From Entomomonas sp945283395 (lineage in GTDB: Bacteria > Pseudomonadota > Gammaproteobacteria > Pseudomonadales > Pseudomonadaceae), in the NCBI GenBank assembly GCA_946480835.1, contig CAMLLC010000010.1, forward strand, positions 15,420 to 79,419: DNA of 64,000 bases. Reading direction: 5' to 3'. A program made the translations under genes and the position numbers. The notes beneath the pieces are model-generated. The model was given only the letters and a program-made list of their open reading frames with translations. It had not been told where the DNA came from and searched no databases. Position 1 is the first letter of the stretch. Each line of letters starts with the position of its first letter. Positions 55,397 to 64,000 of this stretch are shown here, piece by piece.

Positions 55397-56509
55397 TTAA
55401 CAGCTGCCAATAGATCGCGAATTAACTCGTAAATCCAAAGCACAGGCATCTTGTCCATACCAGCTAACAGGTACTGTTGTGCCAGTGACCCAATGACTTT
55501 GTATAGCTGTAATGGGAACTTTAGCAATAAACTGGTTATTATCTACTACTCTTAAACGCACCTTAACATGGTCCCCTAAATAAATTAATTCTTCTACAAT
55601 GCCTGTTAAACAATTATTCTCAGCTTGCGCTAAAATAACGCGTTCGGGACGAATAGATAACGAAGTAGCTTTACCTACCTGTAAAGGTATGCCCATACGG
55701 GCAGTAACTAACGCGCCATTAGCTAATTTAATACGGCATTTATCACCTTCTAAAGCAACTACTGTTCCTGCTAATTCATTATTTTCCCCAATAAAATGGG
55801 CTACAAATGCATTACAAGGTTTCTCATACAGTTTTTGTGGTGTATCTATTTGCTGAATAATGCCATCATTAAACACGGCTACCCTGTCTGACATAGTTAA
55901 TGCTTCTGATTGATCATGGGTAACATACACAATTGTTATTCCTAACTCCTTATGTAAATGCCTTATCTCTAGCTGCATTTGTTCACGTAATTGTTTGTCT
56001 AATGCCCCAAAAGGTTCATCCATTAATACTAATTGAGGTTCAAAAACTAATGCTCTAGCCAATGCTATACGTTGCTGTTGCCCACCTGATAATTGTGCCG
56101 GATAACGACTAGCTAAATTATTCAACTGCACCATAGCTAACGCTTTTTTCATTTTCTCGGCAATCTGCGCTTTAGAAAACTTTCTAATTTTAAGTGGATA
56201 GGCTAAATTTTCAGCCACTGTCATATGAGGAAATAATGCATAATTTTGAAACACCATGCCTATATCCCTTTTATGTGGAGGGAGCGTATGAAGAGGTTTA
56301 TTTTCTAAGAAAATTTCTCCTTTAGTTGGCATTTCAAAACCAGCTAACATCATTAAGCAGGTAGTTTTCCCTGATCCAGAAGGCCCTAACAAAGTAAGAA
56401 ATTCACCCCTTTGTATAGCTAAGTTAAGATTTTTAACCACCAATTGCAAACCATCATACGTTTTTTGAACATTATGAAAGCACACATAGGGATGTACAAC
56501 TTCTGTCAT
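55397..56509 (-). CDS. Polyamine-type ABC transporter ATP-binding protein (PotA-like)
   Basis: A 370-residue ATPase. Walker A LLGPSGSGKTTCLMMLAGFE, signature LSGGQQQRIALARAL and Walker B LVLMDEPFGALDKQLR are present, followed by a C-terminal TOBE domain (about 280-360, IRPERVILAQAE). The ATG at 56509 has AAGG 7 bases upstream; the longer frame beginning at 56536 adds 9 unconserved residues. It is the first gene of the cluster in transcription order, with the binding protein and two permeases downstream. Confidence 0.92.
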   Translation of the reverse strand: MTEVVHPYVCFHNVQKTYDGLQLVVKNLNLAIQRGEFLTLLGPSGSGKTTCLMMLAGFEMPTKGEIFLENKPLHTLPPHKRDIGMVFQNYALFPHMTVAENLAYPLKIRKFSKAQIAEKMKKALAMVQLNNLASRYPAQLSGGQQQRIALARALVFEPQLVLMDEPFGALDKQLREQMQLEIRHLHKELGITIVYVTHDQSEALTMSDRVAVFNDGIIQQIDTPQKLYEKPCNAFVAHFIGENNELAGTVVALEGDKCRIKLANGALVTARMGIPLQVGKATSLSIRPERVILAQAENNCLTGIVEELIYLGDHVKVRLRVVDNNQFIAKVPITAIQSHWVTGTTVPVSWYGQDACALDLRVNSRSIGSC

Positions 56510-56998
56510 TTTTTTACCTTGAATCAATACCGACAATTCAGCAAACTGCCTGCCATTTTATTATTATTTACAACTAATGTTGTAACTTTTCTATAATAAA
56601 GGCTATCGTTAATTTGCAATGAATAATTAATTAAACTTAACTAACAGATTATAGCAGCAAACCATCTTTAAACTATTCATTTGCGCATTAACATAAAGCC
56701 TATCCCCTTTAGTGAGAGATTATTACTTGTTATTAAATAACTGGGTTTAGCGGCACAAAGCAAACCGGATAAGGCATACTCCCCAAAGTTTTATAAAGCT
56801 TTGCAGAAAACAACTAGTAATGCCAACTTACATAATTAAAACCCGCTCGACATTGCAATTATATATTACTAGCGCAAAGTCATCACCTCATCATAATATA
56901 ACTTAGTAATAAGTTACTCTATAAAGTTCTGACCTAACATGCTAGTAACTAAGAAATAGTTAGCTAGCAAATCAACACTCTCTAATTAGATTAGCTTG
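56510..56998. other. Intergenic region between mscL and the ABC cluster, nothing recognised
   Basis: About 490 bases between mscL (its end) and the ATPase gene (its start), both on the minus strand. It must hold the promoter of the ABC cluster. I saw no gene, RNA, terminator with a clear T run, or repeat that I could support. Confidence 0.4.
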
Positions 56999-57418
56999 TT
57001 AGTGCTCAGTGAGCGAATTTTTTTGTTCTTTTAATAAATCTCTTATTTCTGTTAACAATTCTTCTTGAGAAGGTTTAGCAGATTCCTTTGGCTTTTCTGA
57101 CTCAAAATGAACCAACTTATTCATAGCTTTAATGGCTATAAAAATAGCAAAAGAAATAATCAGAAAGTCAACGACCGTTTGCAGAAATCTACCATAGGCA
57201 AGTACTACTGCAGGGCTACCATTAGAGGCTGCTTTTAAGGTAATGACTAAGTCTGAAAAATCTACTCCTCCTATTAACACCCCTAACGGTGGCATTATCA
57301 CATCCCCTACAAAAGAAGAAACAATTTTTCCAAAAGCCCCTCCAATGATAATACCGACCGCCATATCTACCACATTTCCACGCATGGCAAATTTTTTAAA
57401 CTCTTGCAGTATACTCAT
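56999..57418 (-). CDS. mscL: Large-conductance mechanosensitive channel
   Basis: A 139-residue channel that opens on membrane tension to release solutes in osmotic downshock. TM1 with the pore constriction is in RGNVVDMAVGIIIGGAFGKIVSSFVGDVIMPPLG, TM2 in VVDFLIISFAIFIAIKAMNKL, and a C-terminal amphipathic helix closes the protein. I take the ATG at 57418 (MSILQEFKKFAMRGN); the ATG two codons earlier is also possible because AGGA lies just before it. It is divergent from radA. Confidence 0.95.
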   Translation of the reverse strand: MSILQEFKKFAMRGNVVDMAVGIIIGGAFGKIVSSFVGDVIMPPLGVLIGGVDFSDLVITLKAASNGSPAVVLAYGRFLQTVVDFLIISFAIFIAIKAMNKLVHFESEKPKESAKPSQEELLTEIRDLLKEQKNSLTEH

Positions 57419-57523
57419 CTTCATTAATCCTCTGTAAAAAACTATCTTTTTTATAATGCAGTAGAAGATTATCTATTACAATAAAGACTTTGGTTCAATG
57501 CAAAGACTTTGATAGAGGATTAA

Positions 57524-58885
57524 ATGGCTAAAGCTAAACGTTTATATGGTTGTACTGAATGCGGAGCAACTTTCCCTAAATGGTCAGGGCAATGCCCCGA
57601 ATGTAATGCTTGGAACACGCTAGTAGAAACATTAGTAGATTCCTCACCAATGGCTAACAAAAGCCATAGTTGGACAGGCCAAGCCAGCCAACTTAAAACG
57701 TTAGCAGAAGTAACCAGTGAAGAAGCTCCGCGCTTTTCTACTCATTTCAAAGAATTAGATAGAGTGCTAGGAAGTGGTTTAGTAGAAGGCTCCGTGGTAT
57801 TAATAGGTGGTGATCCCGGAATAGGTAAATCTACTATCTTATTACAAACCCTCTGTAATATGGCCAATCATTGCCGTGCTTTATACGTTACTGGGGAAGA
57901 ATCACAACAACAAGTCGCGATGCGCGCTAGGCGGTTAAACTTACCAGAAGATAAACTTAAAGTAATGACTGAAACCTGTATTGAAGCAATCATCGCCACG
58001 GCCAAGCAGGAACAACCTAAAGTCATGGTAATAGACTCCATTCAAACCATTTATACTGAACAATTACAGTCCGCCCCAGGTGGGATGGCGCAAGTTAGGG
58101 AAAGTGCTGCGCTATTAACACGTTTTGCTAAACAACATAATACGGCCATTTTTTTGGTGGGTCATGTCACTAAAGAAGGCGCTTTAGCAGGCCCTAGAGT
58201 GTTAGAGCATATGGTAGATACTGTCCTTTATTTTGAAGGAGAATCTGATGGTCGTTTACGTTTATTAAGAGCTGTTAAAAATCGCTTCGGCGCAGTTAAT
58301 GAGCTTGGAGTATTTGCGATGACTGATAAAGGCTTAAAAGAAATCAGTAACCCATCTGCCATTTTTTTAAGCCGCACTCAAGAAGAAGTGCCAGGTAGTG
58401 TGGTAATGGCTACTTGGGGAGGTTCACGCCCAATGCTAGTTGAAGTGCAGGCATTAGTTGATAACAGTCATCTTGGTAACCCTCGGCGAGTTACACTAGG
58501 GTTAGATCAAAATAGATTAGCCATGCTATTAGCGGTACTTCATCGGCATGGTGGAGTACCTACTTATGATCAGGATGTATTTATTAATGTAGTAGGCGGT
58601 GTTAAAGTGCTAGAAACAGCTGCCGATCTGGCATTATTAGCAACAGTCATCTCCAGCCTACGCAATAGGCCATTAGCACATGATTTATTAGTATTTGGAG
58701 AGGTAGGGCTTTCTGGCGAAATTCGTCCAGTCCCCAGTGGTCAAGAAAGATTAAAGGAAGCAGCTAAACATGGCTTTAAAAGAGCAATAATCCCCCAAGC
58801 TAACGCCCCCAAAACACCGATAGAGGGCTTAACTACCATAGCCGTGACCCGACTTGAACAAGCCCTCGAGGCGCTATTCGAGTAA
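57524..58885 (+). CDS. radA: DNA repair protein RadA (Sms)
   Basis: A branch-migration helicase in homologous recombination, 453 residues. The N-terminal zinc finger is CTECGATFPKWSGQCPEC, the RecA-like P-loop GGDPGIGKSTILLQ is near residue 95, the KNRFG motif is in VKNRFGAVNELGVF, and the Lon-like C-terminal domain (about 300-453) is complete. GAGG precedes the ATG. Its 3' end overlaps the convergent transporter gene by 12 bases. Confidence 0.96.
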   Translation: MAKAKRLYGCTECGATFPKWSGQCPECNAWNTLVETLVDSSPMANKSHSWTGQASQLKTLAEVTSEEAPRFSTHFKELDRVLGSGLVEGSVVLIGGDPGIGKSTILLQTLCNMANHCRALYVTGEESQQQVAMRARRLNLPEDKLKVMTETCIEAIIATAKQEQPKVMVIDSIQTIYTEQLQSAPGGMAQVRESAALLTRFAKQHNTAIFLVGHVTKEGALAGPRVLEHMVDTVLYFEGESDGRLRLLRAVKNRFGAVNELGVFAMTDKGLKEISNPSAIFLSRTQEEVPGSVVMATWGGSRPMLVEVQALVDNSHLGNPRRVTLGLDQNRLAMLLAVLHRHGGVPTYDQDVFINVVGGVKVLETAADLALLATVISSLRNRPLAHDLLVFGEVGLSGEIRPVPSGQERLKEAAKHGFKRAIIPQANAPKTPIEGLTTIAVTRLEQALEALFE

Positions 58886-60058
58886 TTCTTGCTGCTTAGT
58901 TTCGGTGCCCCACAGTACTACTGCTAAAATACCTATGACTATCACCAAACAAAATAGACTAAAAATAATAGTGGGGCTAATACCAAAAGCCACCATATAA
59001 CCAACCATCAATGGCCCTAATATCCCGCCAATACGCCCTACCCCTGCCGCTATACCAGATCCAGTTGCTCTTACTGAACTAGGATATTGCTCTGGAGTAT
59101 AAGCATAGAGAGCTCCCCAAGCACCTAGATTGAAGAAAGATAATAGCATTCCAGCTATTATCAACTGCCAAGCAGTCACAGCTATCCCGAAAAAATAAGC
59201 AGCTATTGCCGTACCCGTTAAATAAGATATTAATACAAACTTACGTCCTTTTTTTTCTATCAGCCAAGCGGCGGAGAAATAGCCGGGTAATTGCGCAAGC
59301 GTCATAATAAACACATACTCAAAACTTTTAACCAGATCAAATCCTTTCGAAAGCACCACCGAAGGCAACCATAAAAACATCCCATAATAAGAAAAAACGA
59401 CACAAAACCATAATACCCAAAGCATCAAAGTAGCTTTACTATAAGAGGCAGTCCATAAAGTTCTAAAATTATCAACAAAACTAGCTTTTACAGTTTGCTT
59501 CAAATGGCGTGGAGAATCAGGTAAATTAAACCTTAAATAAACTGCATATAGCGCTGGCAAGGCACTCAATACCATAGCTAACCGCCAACCATATGCCGTT
59601 ATTACAAAATAACCTATTAATGCAGCTAAAATCCAACCTACCGCCCAAAAACTTTCTAACAACACCACTACTCGTCCTCTTTCGTGAGCTGCTACGCTCT
59701 CCGCCACTAAAGTAGCGGCCACAGGTAATTCGCCTCCTAATCCCATTCCTACCAAAAAACGGAGTATTAATAAGCTAGTTAAACCATAGCTTAATGCAGT
59801 TAAACCACTGGCTATACTAAATAGCAGTAAGGTAAAAATGAAAATGAAACGACGCCCCCATTTATCAGCGAGTATCCCAAACAGCACTGCACCTAATGCC
59901 ATTCCTATGGAATTCACACTGCCTATCCATGCTATAGTGGTAGCTGATAAATGCCAATCTGTCGTTAAGGCTGCTAAAACAAACGACAACAGTCCAACAT
60001 CCATAGCATCAAATAACCATCCTAAACCTGCTATAGTAAGTAATTTTTTTTTAGACAT
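58874..60058 (-). CDS. niaP: NiaP-like MFS transporter (putative nicotinate importer)
   Basis: A 394-residue protein with twelve membrane segments. WLFDAMDVGLLSFVLAAL at the start, AWIGSVNSIGMALGAVLFG, the loop motif ADKWGRRFIF, GMGLGGELPVAATLVAE and the later VVFSYYGMFLWLPSVV closely resemble Bacillus NiaP (YceI), a niacin transporter. A wider aromatic-acid or sugar-acid specificity cannot be excluded. The start is ambiguous among ATG codons at 60070, 60061 and 60058; GGA spacing favours the last. No NAD synthesis genes lie nearby. Confidence 0.78.
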   Translation of the reverse strand: MSKKKLLTIAGLGWLFDAMDVGLLSFVLAALTTDWHLSATTIAWIGSVNSIGMALGAVLFGILADKWGRRFIFIFTLLLFSIASGLTALSYGLTSLLILRFLVGMGLGGELPVAATLVAESVAAHERGRVVVLLESFWAVGWILAALIGYFVITAYGWRLAMVLSALPALYAVYLRFNLPDSPRHLKQTVKASFVDNFRTLWTASYSKATLMLWVLWFCVVFSYYGMFLWLPSVVLSKGFDLVKSFEYVFIMTLAQLPGYFSAAWLIEKKGRKFVLISYLTGTAIAAYFFGIAVTAWQLIIAGMLLSFFNLGAWGALYAYTPEQYPSSVRATGSGIAAGVGRIGGILGPLMVGYMVAFGISPTIIFSLFCLVIVIGILAVVLWGTETKQQELLE

Positions 60059-60246
60059 CATTTTTTCCATGAGTAAAACGTTATAATAAAGGCTATTGCC
60101 GAGTAAACAAGAGTTTATTTGCCAATTTTATTATGAAATGGATAATTACCCGTAATTTGTTGCACATTTATTAGAATTAAAAAGTTTAATGATCTATTAT
60201 AGCTTATTTTTTCAAGTTAATTCATTTATTAGATAGGTTCCATAAA

Positions 60247-62496
60247 GTGCCTTATAAAGTCTTAAAGTTGTTAACTTATTTGCTACTAATTCATCAATTG
60301 CTTGCAACTTCAGGATTTGCCAGTAGTGACCAAAACTATTGTGACGTTTCGTTAACGCTTAATCAAATTAATACGGATGGTATTTGCAATAATTTGCCTT
60401 TTTTAAATCCTTATAATGATAGCCGTGCTAATCTTATTTTATTAACAGACAATAACAAGGCCCAGCAAGCTACTTTAGAAGTCCTATCCTCGCCACAAAA
60501 TAAAGCTCCTTATTTAAATAATCATATCAGAAAAGATATTAGTGCTGTGCCATTTGAACTAACTATCTATGGGCATTATTTTGATGATCTGCTTTATACT
60601 AAATACGCTAAGCGTATGGCTACAGCAAAACATTTAGATACAGCCACTAAACAACTTCTGCAACAAATTTTGCAGCGTTATCAGAATGACTCATCTATCG
60701 AAAGTAAAGTTGCATATGATCAAGAGCAACTACTAAGCTCTCCTAGCTTAATTTTCATCCAACAATTAGCAACAACTAACAGCTTAACCGATCAAGAAAA
60801 ATTACAGCTTGGATTAGCCCGCTATCTTTTATTTGTTAATAGCGAAACGGATATTAGTAAGTATTTACCCATTAATCCGAGTTCTACTGCCAAGCATTTT
60901 GTAAGTTATTTATTAGCCGCTAATGCATTTTATAAAAATAACTATATACAAGCTAATAAGTATTTTAGCGAAGCTAGTCAAGCCAACCACCCTTGGATAA
61001 AAGAAACCGCCATCTATATGCTTGCTAGAAACCTACTCAATCAGGGACAAGCTCCTGCCTTTAATAATTGGGGCGAACTAGATACAACTAAAACAGACCA
61101 AACCGCCATCACCGCTAGTAGAGTAGCCTTTAACAACTATTTAAAACAATATCCGCATGGAATGTATGCTAACTCTAGTAAAGGTTTATTAAGAAGAATC
61201 TACTGGCTGCAAAATAATATCAAAGCGCTGGCAAATAATTACGAAAATCTTTTAGAAAATCCTCAACTCCATATTGATACCAATACCTCTAGCAAATATT
61301 CAATAGCTGACCTGATTCTTGAAATTGATAATAAAATTTATTTCAACTCGCGCTCTTTTACCGCTCGCGATTTAACGCAAACACCAAAATTACTCTTTAC
61401 TTACGATTTATTAAAGATGCGCTTAAATAAATTGACACTAGCTAATTTATCCGCTCAAAAATCAGATTTTAAATATCAACCCCACCTCTATCATTTACTG
61501 TTAGCCAACTATTACACCTATCAAAAATCTGACCCAGTCCAAGTATTAAAACTTCTACCTGCACTCACAGGCGAAGAAGATAATATTAATAATTGGCAAT
61601 TTAGTGAACAAGTATTACGTGCACTTGCTCTGGAAACACAGAATAACTGGCAAGAAGCAGAGCAATTATGGCTAGCCTTGCTAGCACTGGCTAAACAACC
61701 CTATCAAGCACCTTTGATAGAATTAGGGCTGGCCTTAAATTATGAAAAAAGCGGTCAATTACCTAAAGTATTTACCAAAGACTCTAAAATTACTACCCCT
61801 CAACTACGTTATATTTTATTAAGAAAAAATGCTACTAGAGCGCAATTACAACAACTAGCCACCAGTCATGAGATAGCTGTTACAGAACGAGCTTACATTA
61901 TTTATTTATTACTTTATAAAGAATTACTCACCAACCAGTATCAAGACTTTTTAACAGATAGCTCATTATTAGTAAGTAATGGAGTTGACAATGTTCAATT
62001 AACAACTATTAGTCAATCAGGATCTGCCACTTTAGAATTATTCTCCAATGCTATACCTAGTCACCCTGAATATAATTGCCCATCACCTATCATTTTAGCT
62101 AATATTTTAAAACTTAACTCAACCGATGCTAGGGCGCTAAATTGCTTGGGAGAATTCAGAAGATACTATCAGCTCCCTTTCTCCTCATATATTCCTGCCA
62201 GCTCCCTAGCAAATCAACATCTATCCGGCGCATTAGGCACTAATAAACCTACTGAATTTGGTGCTAATTTATATTCACCACTCAAAGGTTATCAATCAGT
62301 TATTAATGATCCTGAGGTAAATGACGAAGATAAAGCTTTTGCTTTATATAAAGCCATTCGCTGTTTTGCCTACAACGGTGACAATAGATGTGACAAACAA
62401 ACTATTAGTCAAAAAGAAAGGCAACAATGGTTTATTTTACTTAAAACTAAATACGCAAAGACATTATGGGCAAAACAGCAAGCCATTTATTGGTAA
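60247..62496 (+). CDS. Exported 749-residue helical-repeat protein of unknown function
   Basis: The signal peptide (residues 1-25, ending TSGFASS) has no lipobox cysteine, so it is probably periplasmic. The rest is mostly helical with TPR-like pairs, for example HFVSYLLAANAFYKNNYIQANKYFSEASQ, NWQEAEQLWLALLALAKQPYQ and DEDKAFALYKAIRCFAYNG. Two cysteines near the N terminus (NYCDV, GICNN) and several near the C terminus could form disulfides. Long proteins of this kind, sometimes labelled YfiO-like, are found beside DUF3142 genes, as here. The start is GTG at 60247 with a weak ribosome binding site. Function is unknown. Confidence 0.82.
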   Translation: MPYKVLKLLTYLLLIHQLLATSGFASSDQNYCDVSLTLNQINTDGICNNLPFLNPYNDSRANLILLTDNNKAQQATLEVLSSPQNKAPYLNNHIRKDISAVPFELTIYGHYFDDLLYTKYAKRMATAKHLDTATKQLLQQILQRYQNDSSIESKVAYDQEQLLSSPSLIFIQQLATTNSLTDQEKLQLGLARYLLFVNSETDISKYLPINPSSTAKHFVSYLLAANAFYKNNYIQANKYFSEASQANHPWIKETAIYMLARNLLNQGQAPAFNNWGELDTTKTDQTAITASRVAFNNYLKQYPHGMYANSSKGLLRRIYWLQNNIKALANNYENLLENPQLHIDTNTSSKYSIADLILEIDNKIYFNSRSFTARDLTQTPKLLFTYDLLKMRLNKLTLANLSAQKSDFKYQPHLYHLLLANYYTYQKSDPVQVLKLLPALTGEEDNINNWQFSEQVLRALALETQNNWQEAEQLWLALLALAKQPYQAPLIELGLALNYEKSGQLPKVFTKDSKITTPQLRYILLRKNATRAQLQQLATSHEIAVTERAYIIYLLLYKELLTNQYQDFLTDSSLLVSNGVDNVQLTTISQSGSATLELFSNAIPSHPEYNCPSPIILANILKLNSTDARALNCLGEFRRYYQLPFSSYIPASSLANQHLSGALGTNKPTEFGANLYSPLKGYQSVINDPEVNDEDKAFALYKAIRCFAYNGDNRCDKQTISQKERQQWFILLKTKYAKTLWAKQQAIYW

Positions 62497-63194
62497 AAAC
62501 CTTGCTTGGCTGGCTGTTAACCATTAGTCTACCTTGCTTGGGAGAAGTAAAAGCCACTGACTATAACGCCTTTTGGCTGTGGAGTGGGGTTAAAGCTCAG
62601 CCTGTTCTTAATCAAGCTCAAACTCTTTACCTACTACAAGGACAGATAGTAGCTAACTATCAAAGCAATGTATATTTTATCAAGCAAGGTAATGGTATTA
62701 TTAAAAACTATCATAAAGAATTATGGTTAGTTTATCGAACTCACACGCTCAACTGGTCAGATACTATTTTTAATACCCTCTTGCAACAACTAGCTAGCTG
62801 GCAACAAGCAAAGGTAAAAGTGATAGGGATTCAAATTGATTTCGACTCTGCCACAAACAAACTTGCTCAATACCTGACCTTTTTAACAACCCTTAGAAAA
62901 CACCTACCTGTAGGCTATAAACTGAGTGTGACTGGATTATTAGATTGGGGACATAGTGCTGATTTAAACGCTTTGAATAATTTTGCAAATGTAGTAGATG
63001 AGCTAGTGATCCAAACCTATCAAGGAAAGACCACCATTGCTAACTATCACGCCTATCTTGAACATCTAGCTAAATTAACTATTCCTTTCAAAATCGGCCT
63101 GGTACAGTATGGCCAATGGCAAGCCCCACCCCATTTAGCTAATAATCCTTTATTTAAAGGTTATGTGGTGTTCTTACAAAATACAGATCAATAA
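62466..63194 (+). CDS. DUF3142 domain-containing exported protein
   Basis: A 242-residue protein with an N-terminal signal-like helix (LLVKTLLGWLLTISLPCLG) and a TIM-barrel-like DUF3142 domain. Motifs include FWLWSGVKAQP, VIGIQIDFDSATNKLAQYLTFL, LSVTGLLDWGHSADLNAL, VDELVIQTYQGKTTI and FKIGLVQYGQW. DUF3142 resembles glycoside-hydrolase-type barrels with acidic residues at strand ends (IDFDSA), but no activity is known. It overlaps the 749-residue gene by 31 bases, so both are translated together. A TTG at 62490 is an alternative start. Confidence 0.85.
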   Translation: MGKTASHLLVKTLLGWLLTISLPCLGEVKATDYNAFWLWSGVKAQPVLNQAQTLYLLQGQIVANYQSNVYFIKQGNGIIKNYHKELWLVYRTHTLNWSDTIFNTLLQQLASWQQAKVKVIGIQIDFDSATNKLAQYLTFLTTLRKHLPVGYKLSVTGLLDWGHSADLNALNNFANVVDELVIQTYQGKTTIANYHAYLEHLAKLTIPFKIGLVQYGQWQAPPHLANNPLFKGYVVFLQNTDQ

Positions 63195-63538
63195 AGCTTT
63201 CTACCGAGCCATTAATACTAATTTTCTCTACTCTATTGTAACGTTCGGCCTATCTCTGCCTAAAACCTTACTGGTTTTTTCTTATATTGCTGAGGAGTAT
63301 ACCACCTAAGAATGATGTTTAAATGGGTAAGAACTATTTCCCACTTCGATAATATCAGAATGCTCTACTAGACTGTTTAATAGCGCTTTCGTTATTTTTT
63401 AATCAGCACATAAAGTAGCCTATTTACCATCATAACAAGAATAGTTACTCGCTTTGATAAACTACAGAATAGCTATGCCAATAATATAGCCTTAACTGGC
63501 ATGTATGTTTGGTTAACACTATGAATGTTCAACAGATC
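63195..63538. other. Intergenic region between DUF3142 and the repeat gene, nothing recognised
   Basis: These 344 bases hold stop codons in all frames. I looked for a transposase remnant on both strands; a short stretch reading TPQQYKKK on the minus strand resembles the end of some IS3-type transposases but is too short to call. Confidence 0.4.
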
Positions 63539-63947
63539 CTATTTATTCTTTTTTATCCCCTTCAGATTTCCATTACCATCTAGATAGTAGGTTTTGTTTC
63601 CCTTAATAACTTCGCTACCGCTAATTTTACCTTGGCTATCATAGTAAATAGTGCCCTTATGGGTTTCTTTTTTACCCCCTACAAATGCGCCATTTTGGTC
63701 GTAATAAGTGGTTTTATTACCGCTGATTTTACTGCTGCCCAGCTCATAATCTTTTTTATCATAGTAGGTAGTTCCTTTATAGTTTTCCTCTTTACTACCC
63801 AACTTATAATTATCTTTATCATAGTAGGTAGTGGTGTTATCTTCGGTTACCACACTGCCGACTTGTCGATCTTTTTTATCATAATAGGTGGTTATTCCCG
63901 CTTCCGTTTGCCTTTTACTGGCAATTTTTTTGTTCTTGTAGTTATAG
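63539..63947 (-). pseudogene. YYD-repeat protein gene cut at its 5' end by an insertion element
   Basis: The frame is open from 63949 down to the stop near 63539 but has no ATG or ribosome binding site; the first possible start (GTG at 63851-63853) lies inside a repeat. The product consists of six units of about 20 residues, each beginning with T-x-YYD or a variant (ITTYYDKKDRQVGS, TTTYYDKDNYKLGS, TTYYDKKDYELGS, TTYYDQNGAFVGG, TIYYDSQGKISGS, TYYLDGNGNLKG). These resemble MORN/YwqK-like beta-hairpin repeats. An upstream signal peptide would be expected for such proteins, but the frame ends exactly where an IS21-like end begins, so the 5' part is probably lost. Confidence 0.65.
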
Positions 63948-64000
63948 TGTCAATTATTGTTGAAAAGTGCACCACGATTATTGTGTAAAAGTGCACCATC
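63948..64000. mobile_element. Terminal region of an IS21-family-like element, partial
   Basis: From TGT at 63948 to the window edge, a 24-base unit occurs twice in tandem (63953-63976 and 63977-64000), 20 of 24 bases identical, both containing AAAAGTGCACCA. IS21-family elements carry such multiple repeats inside their ends and usually begin TG. The element body would lie to the right of the window. No transposase sequence is visible, so the family call depends on the repeat pattern only. Confidence 0.6.

Noticed and set aside
63240..63340. Remnant of an IS3-type transposase
   Set aside because: Only a few residues (TPQQYKKK) look similar on the minus strand and no longer alignment is visible.
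63632..63988. Plus-strand hydrophobic frame opposite the YYD repeats
   Set aside because: Its Ile/Phe/Val repeats are the reverse complement of the YYD units; it has no independent support and runs into the insertion-element end.

Overview
The window looks like chromosome from a low-GC member of the Pseudomonadaceae. The DNA is AT-rich, yet gene content and order are strongly Pseudomonas-like: mnmG-rsmG-parA-parB-atpIBEFHAGDC-glmU, nth followed by a PA3496-type acidic protein, prlC followed by yheV, pip-dtd, thiD-thiE, glpM, an OprD porin and a MexAB-OprM/TtgABC-type pump. An insect-gut Entomomonas or close relative would fit. That is an inference from composition and synteny, not a database result.

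Layout. 1-8.5 kb: end of a possible LPS-kinase-like gene, a methyltransferase, a B12-binding radical SAM protein, nth, gloA, argG, a META-domain lipoprotein, a nitroreductase, smpB and an aromatic aminotransferase. 8.5-14.4 kb: a tripartite RND efflux operon on the minus strand, preceded by a sequence that resembles a TtgR operator although no regulator gene lies beside it. 14.6-22.3 kb: small lipoproteins, prlC, yheV, glpM and a large hybrid sensor kinase fused to a sodium/solute-symporter domain. 22.3-32.2 kb: a long-form GAPDH, lpxO, pip-dtd, an orphan choline-type binding protein, thiDE, recN and an lpxL-type acyltransferase. 32.4-45.3 kb: the glmU, ATP synthase, parAB, rsmG and mnmG block, all on the minus strand. 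45.6-51.3 kb: an acetoin/butanediol dehydrogenase, a methionine ABC transporter with a short ATPase, an OprD porin and a phytanoyl-CoA-dioxygenase-like gene broken by one in-frame stop. 51.3-56.5 kb: an 800-base AT-rich stretch with a small ORF and a perfect hairpin, then a polyamine-type ABC transporter. 57-64 kb: mscL, radA, a NiaP-like transporter, a two-gene exported-protein unit (long helical protein plus DUF3142), and a YYD-repeat gene that stops at what looks like the end of an IS21-family element.

Most of the window is core housekeeping: respiration and ATP synthesis, cell-wall precursor supply, chromosome partition, translation quality control and vitamin synthesis. The accessory interest lies in the unlinked pump operator, the broken dioxygenase gene, the shortened MetN, the 749-residue/DUF3142 pair, and the insertion boundary at the right edge. 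I saw no rRNA, tRNA or CRISPR array.
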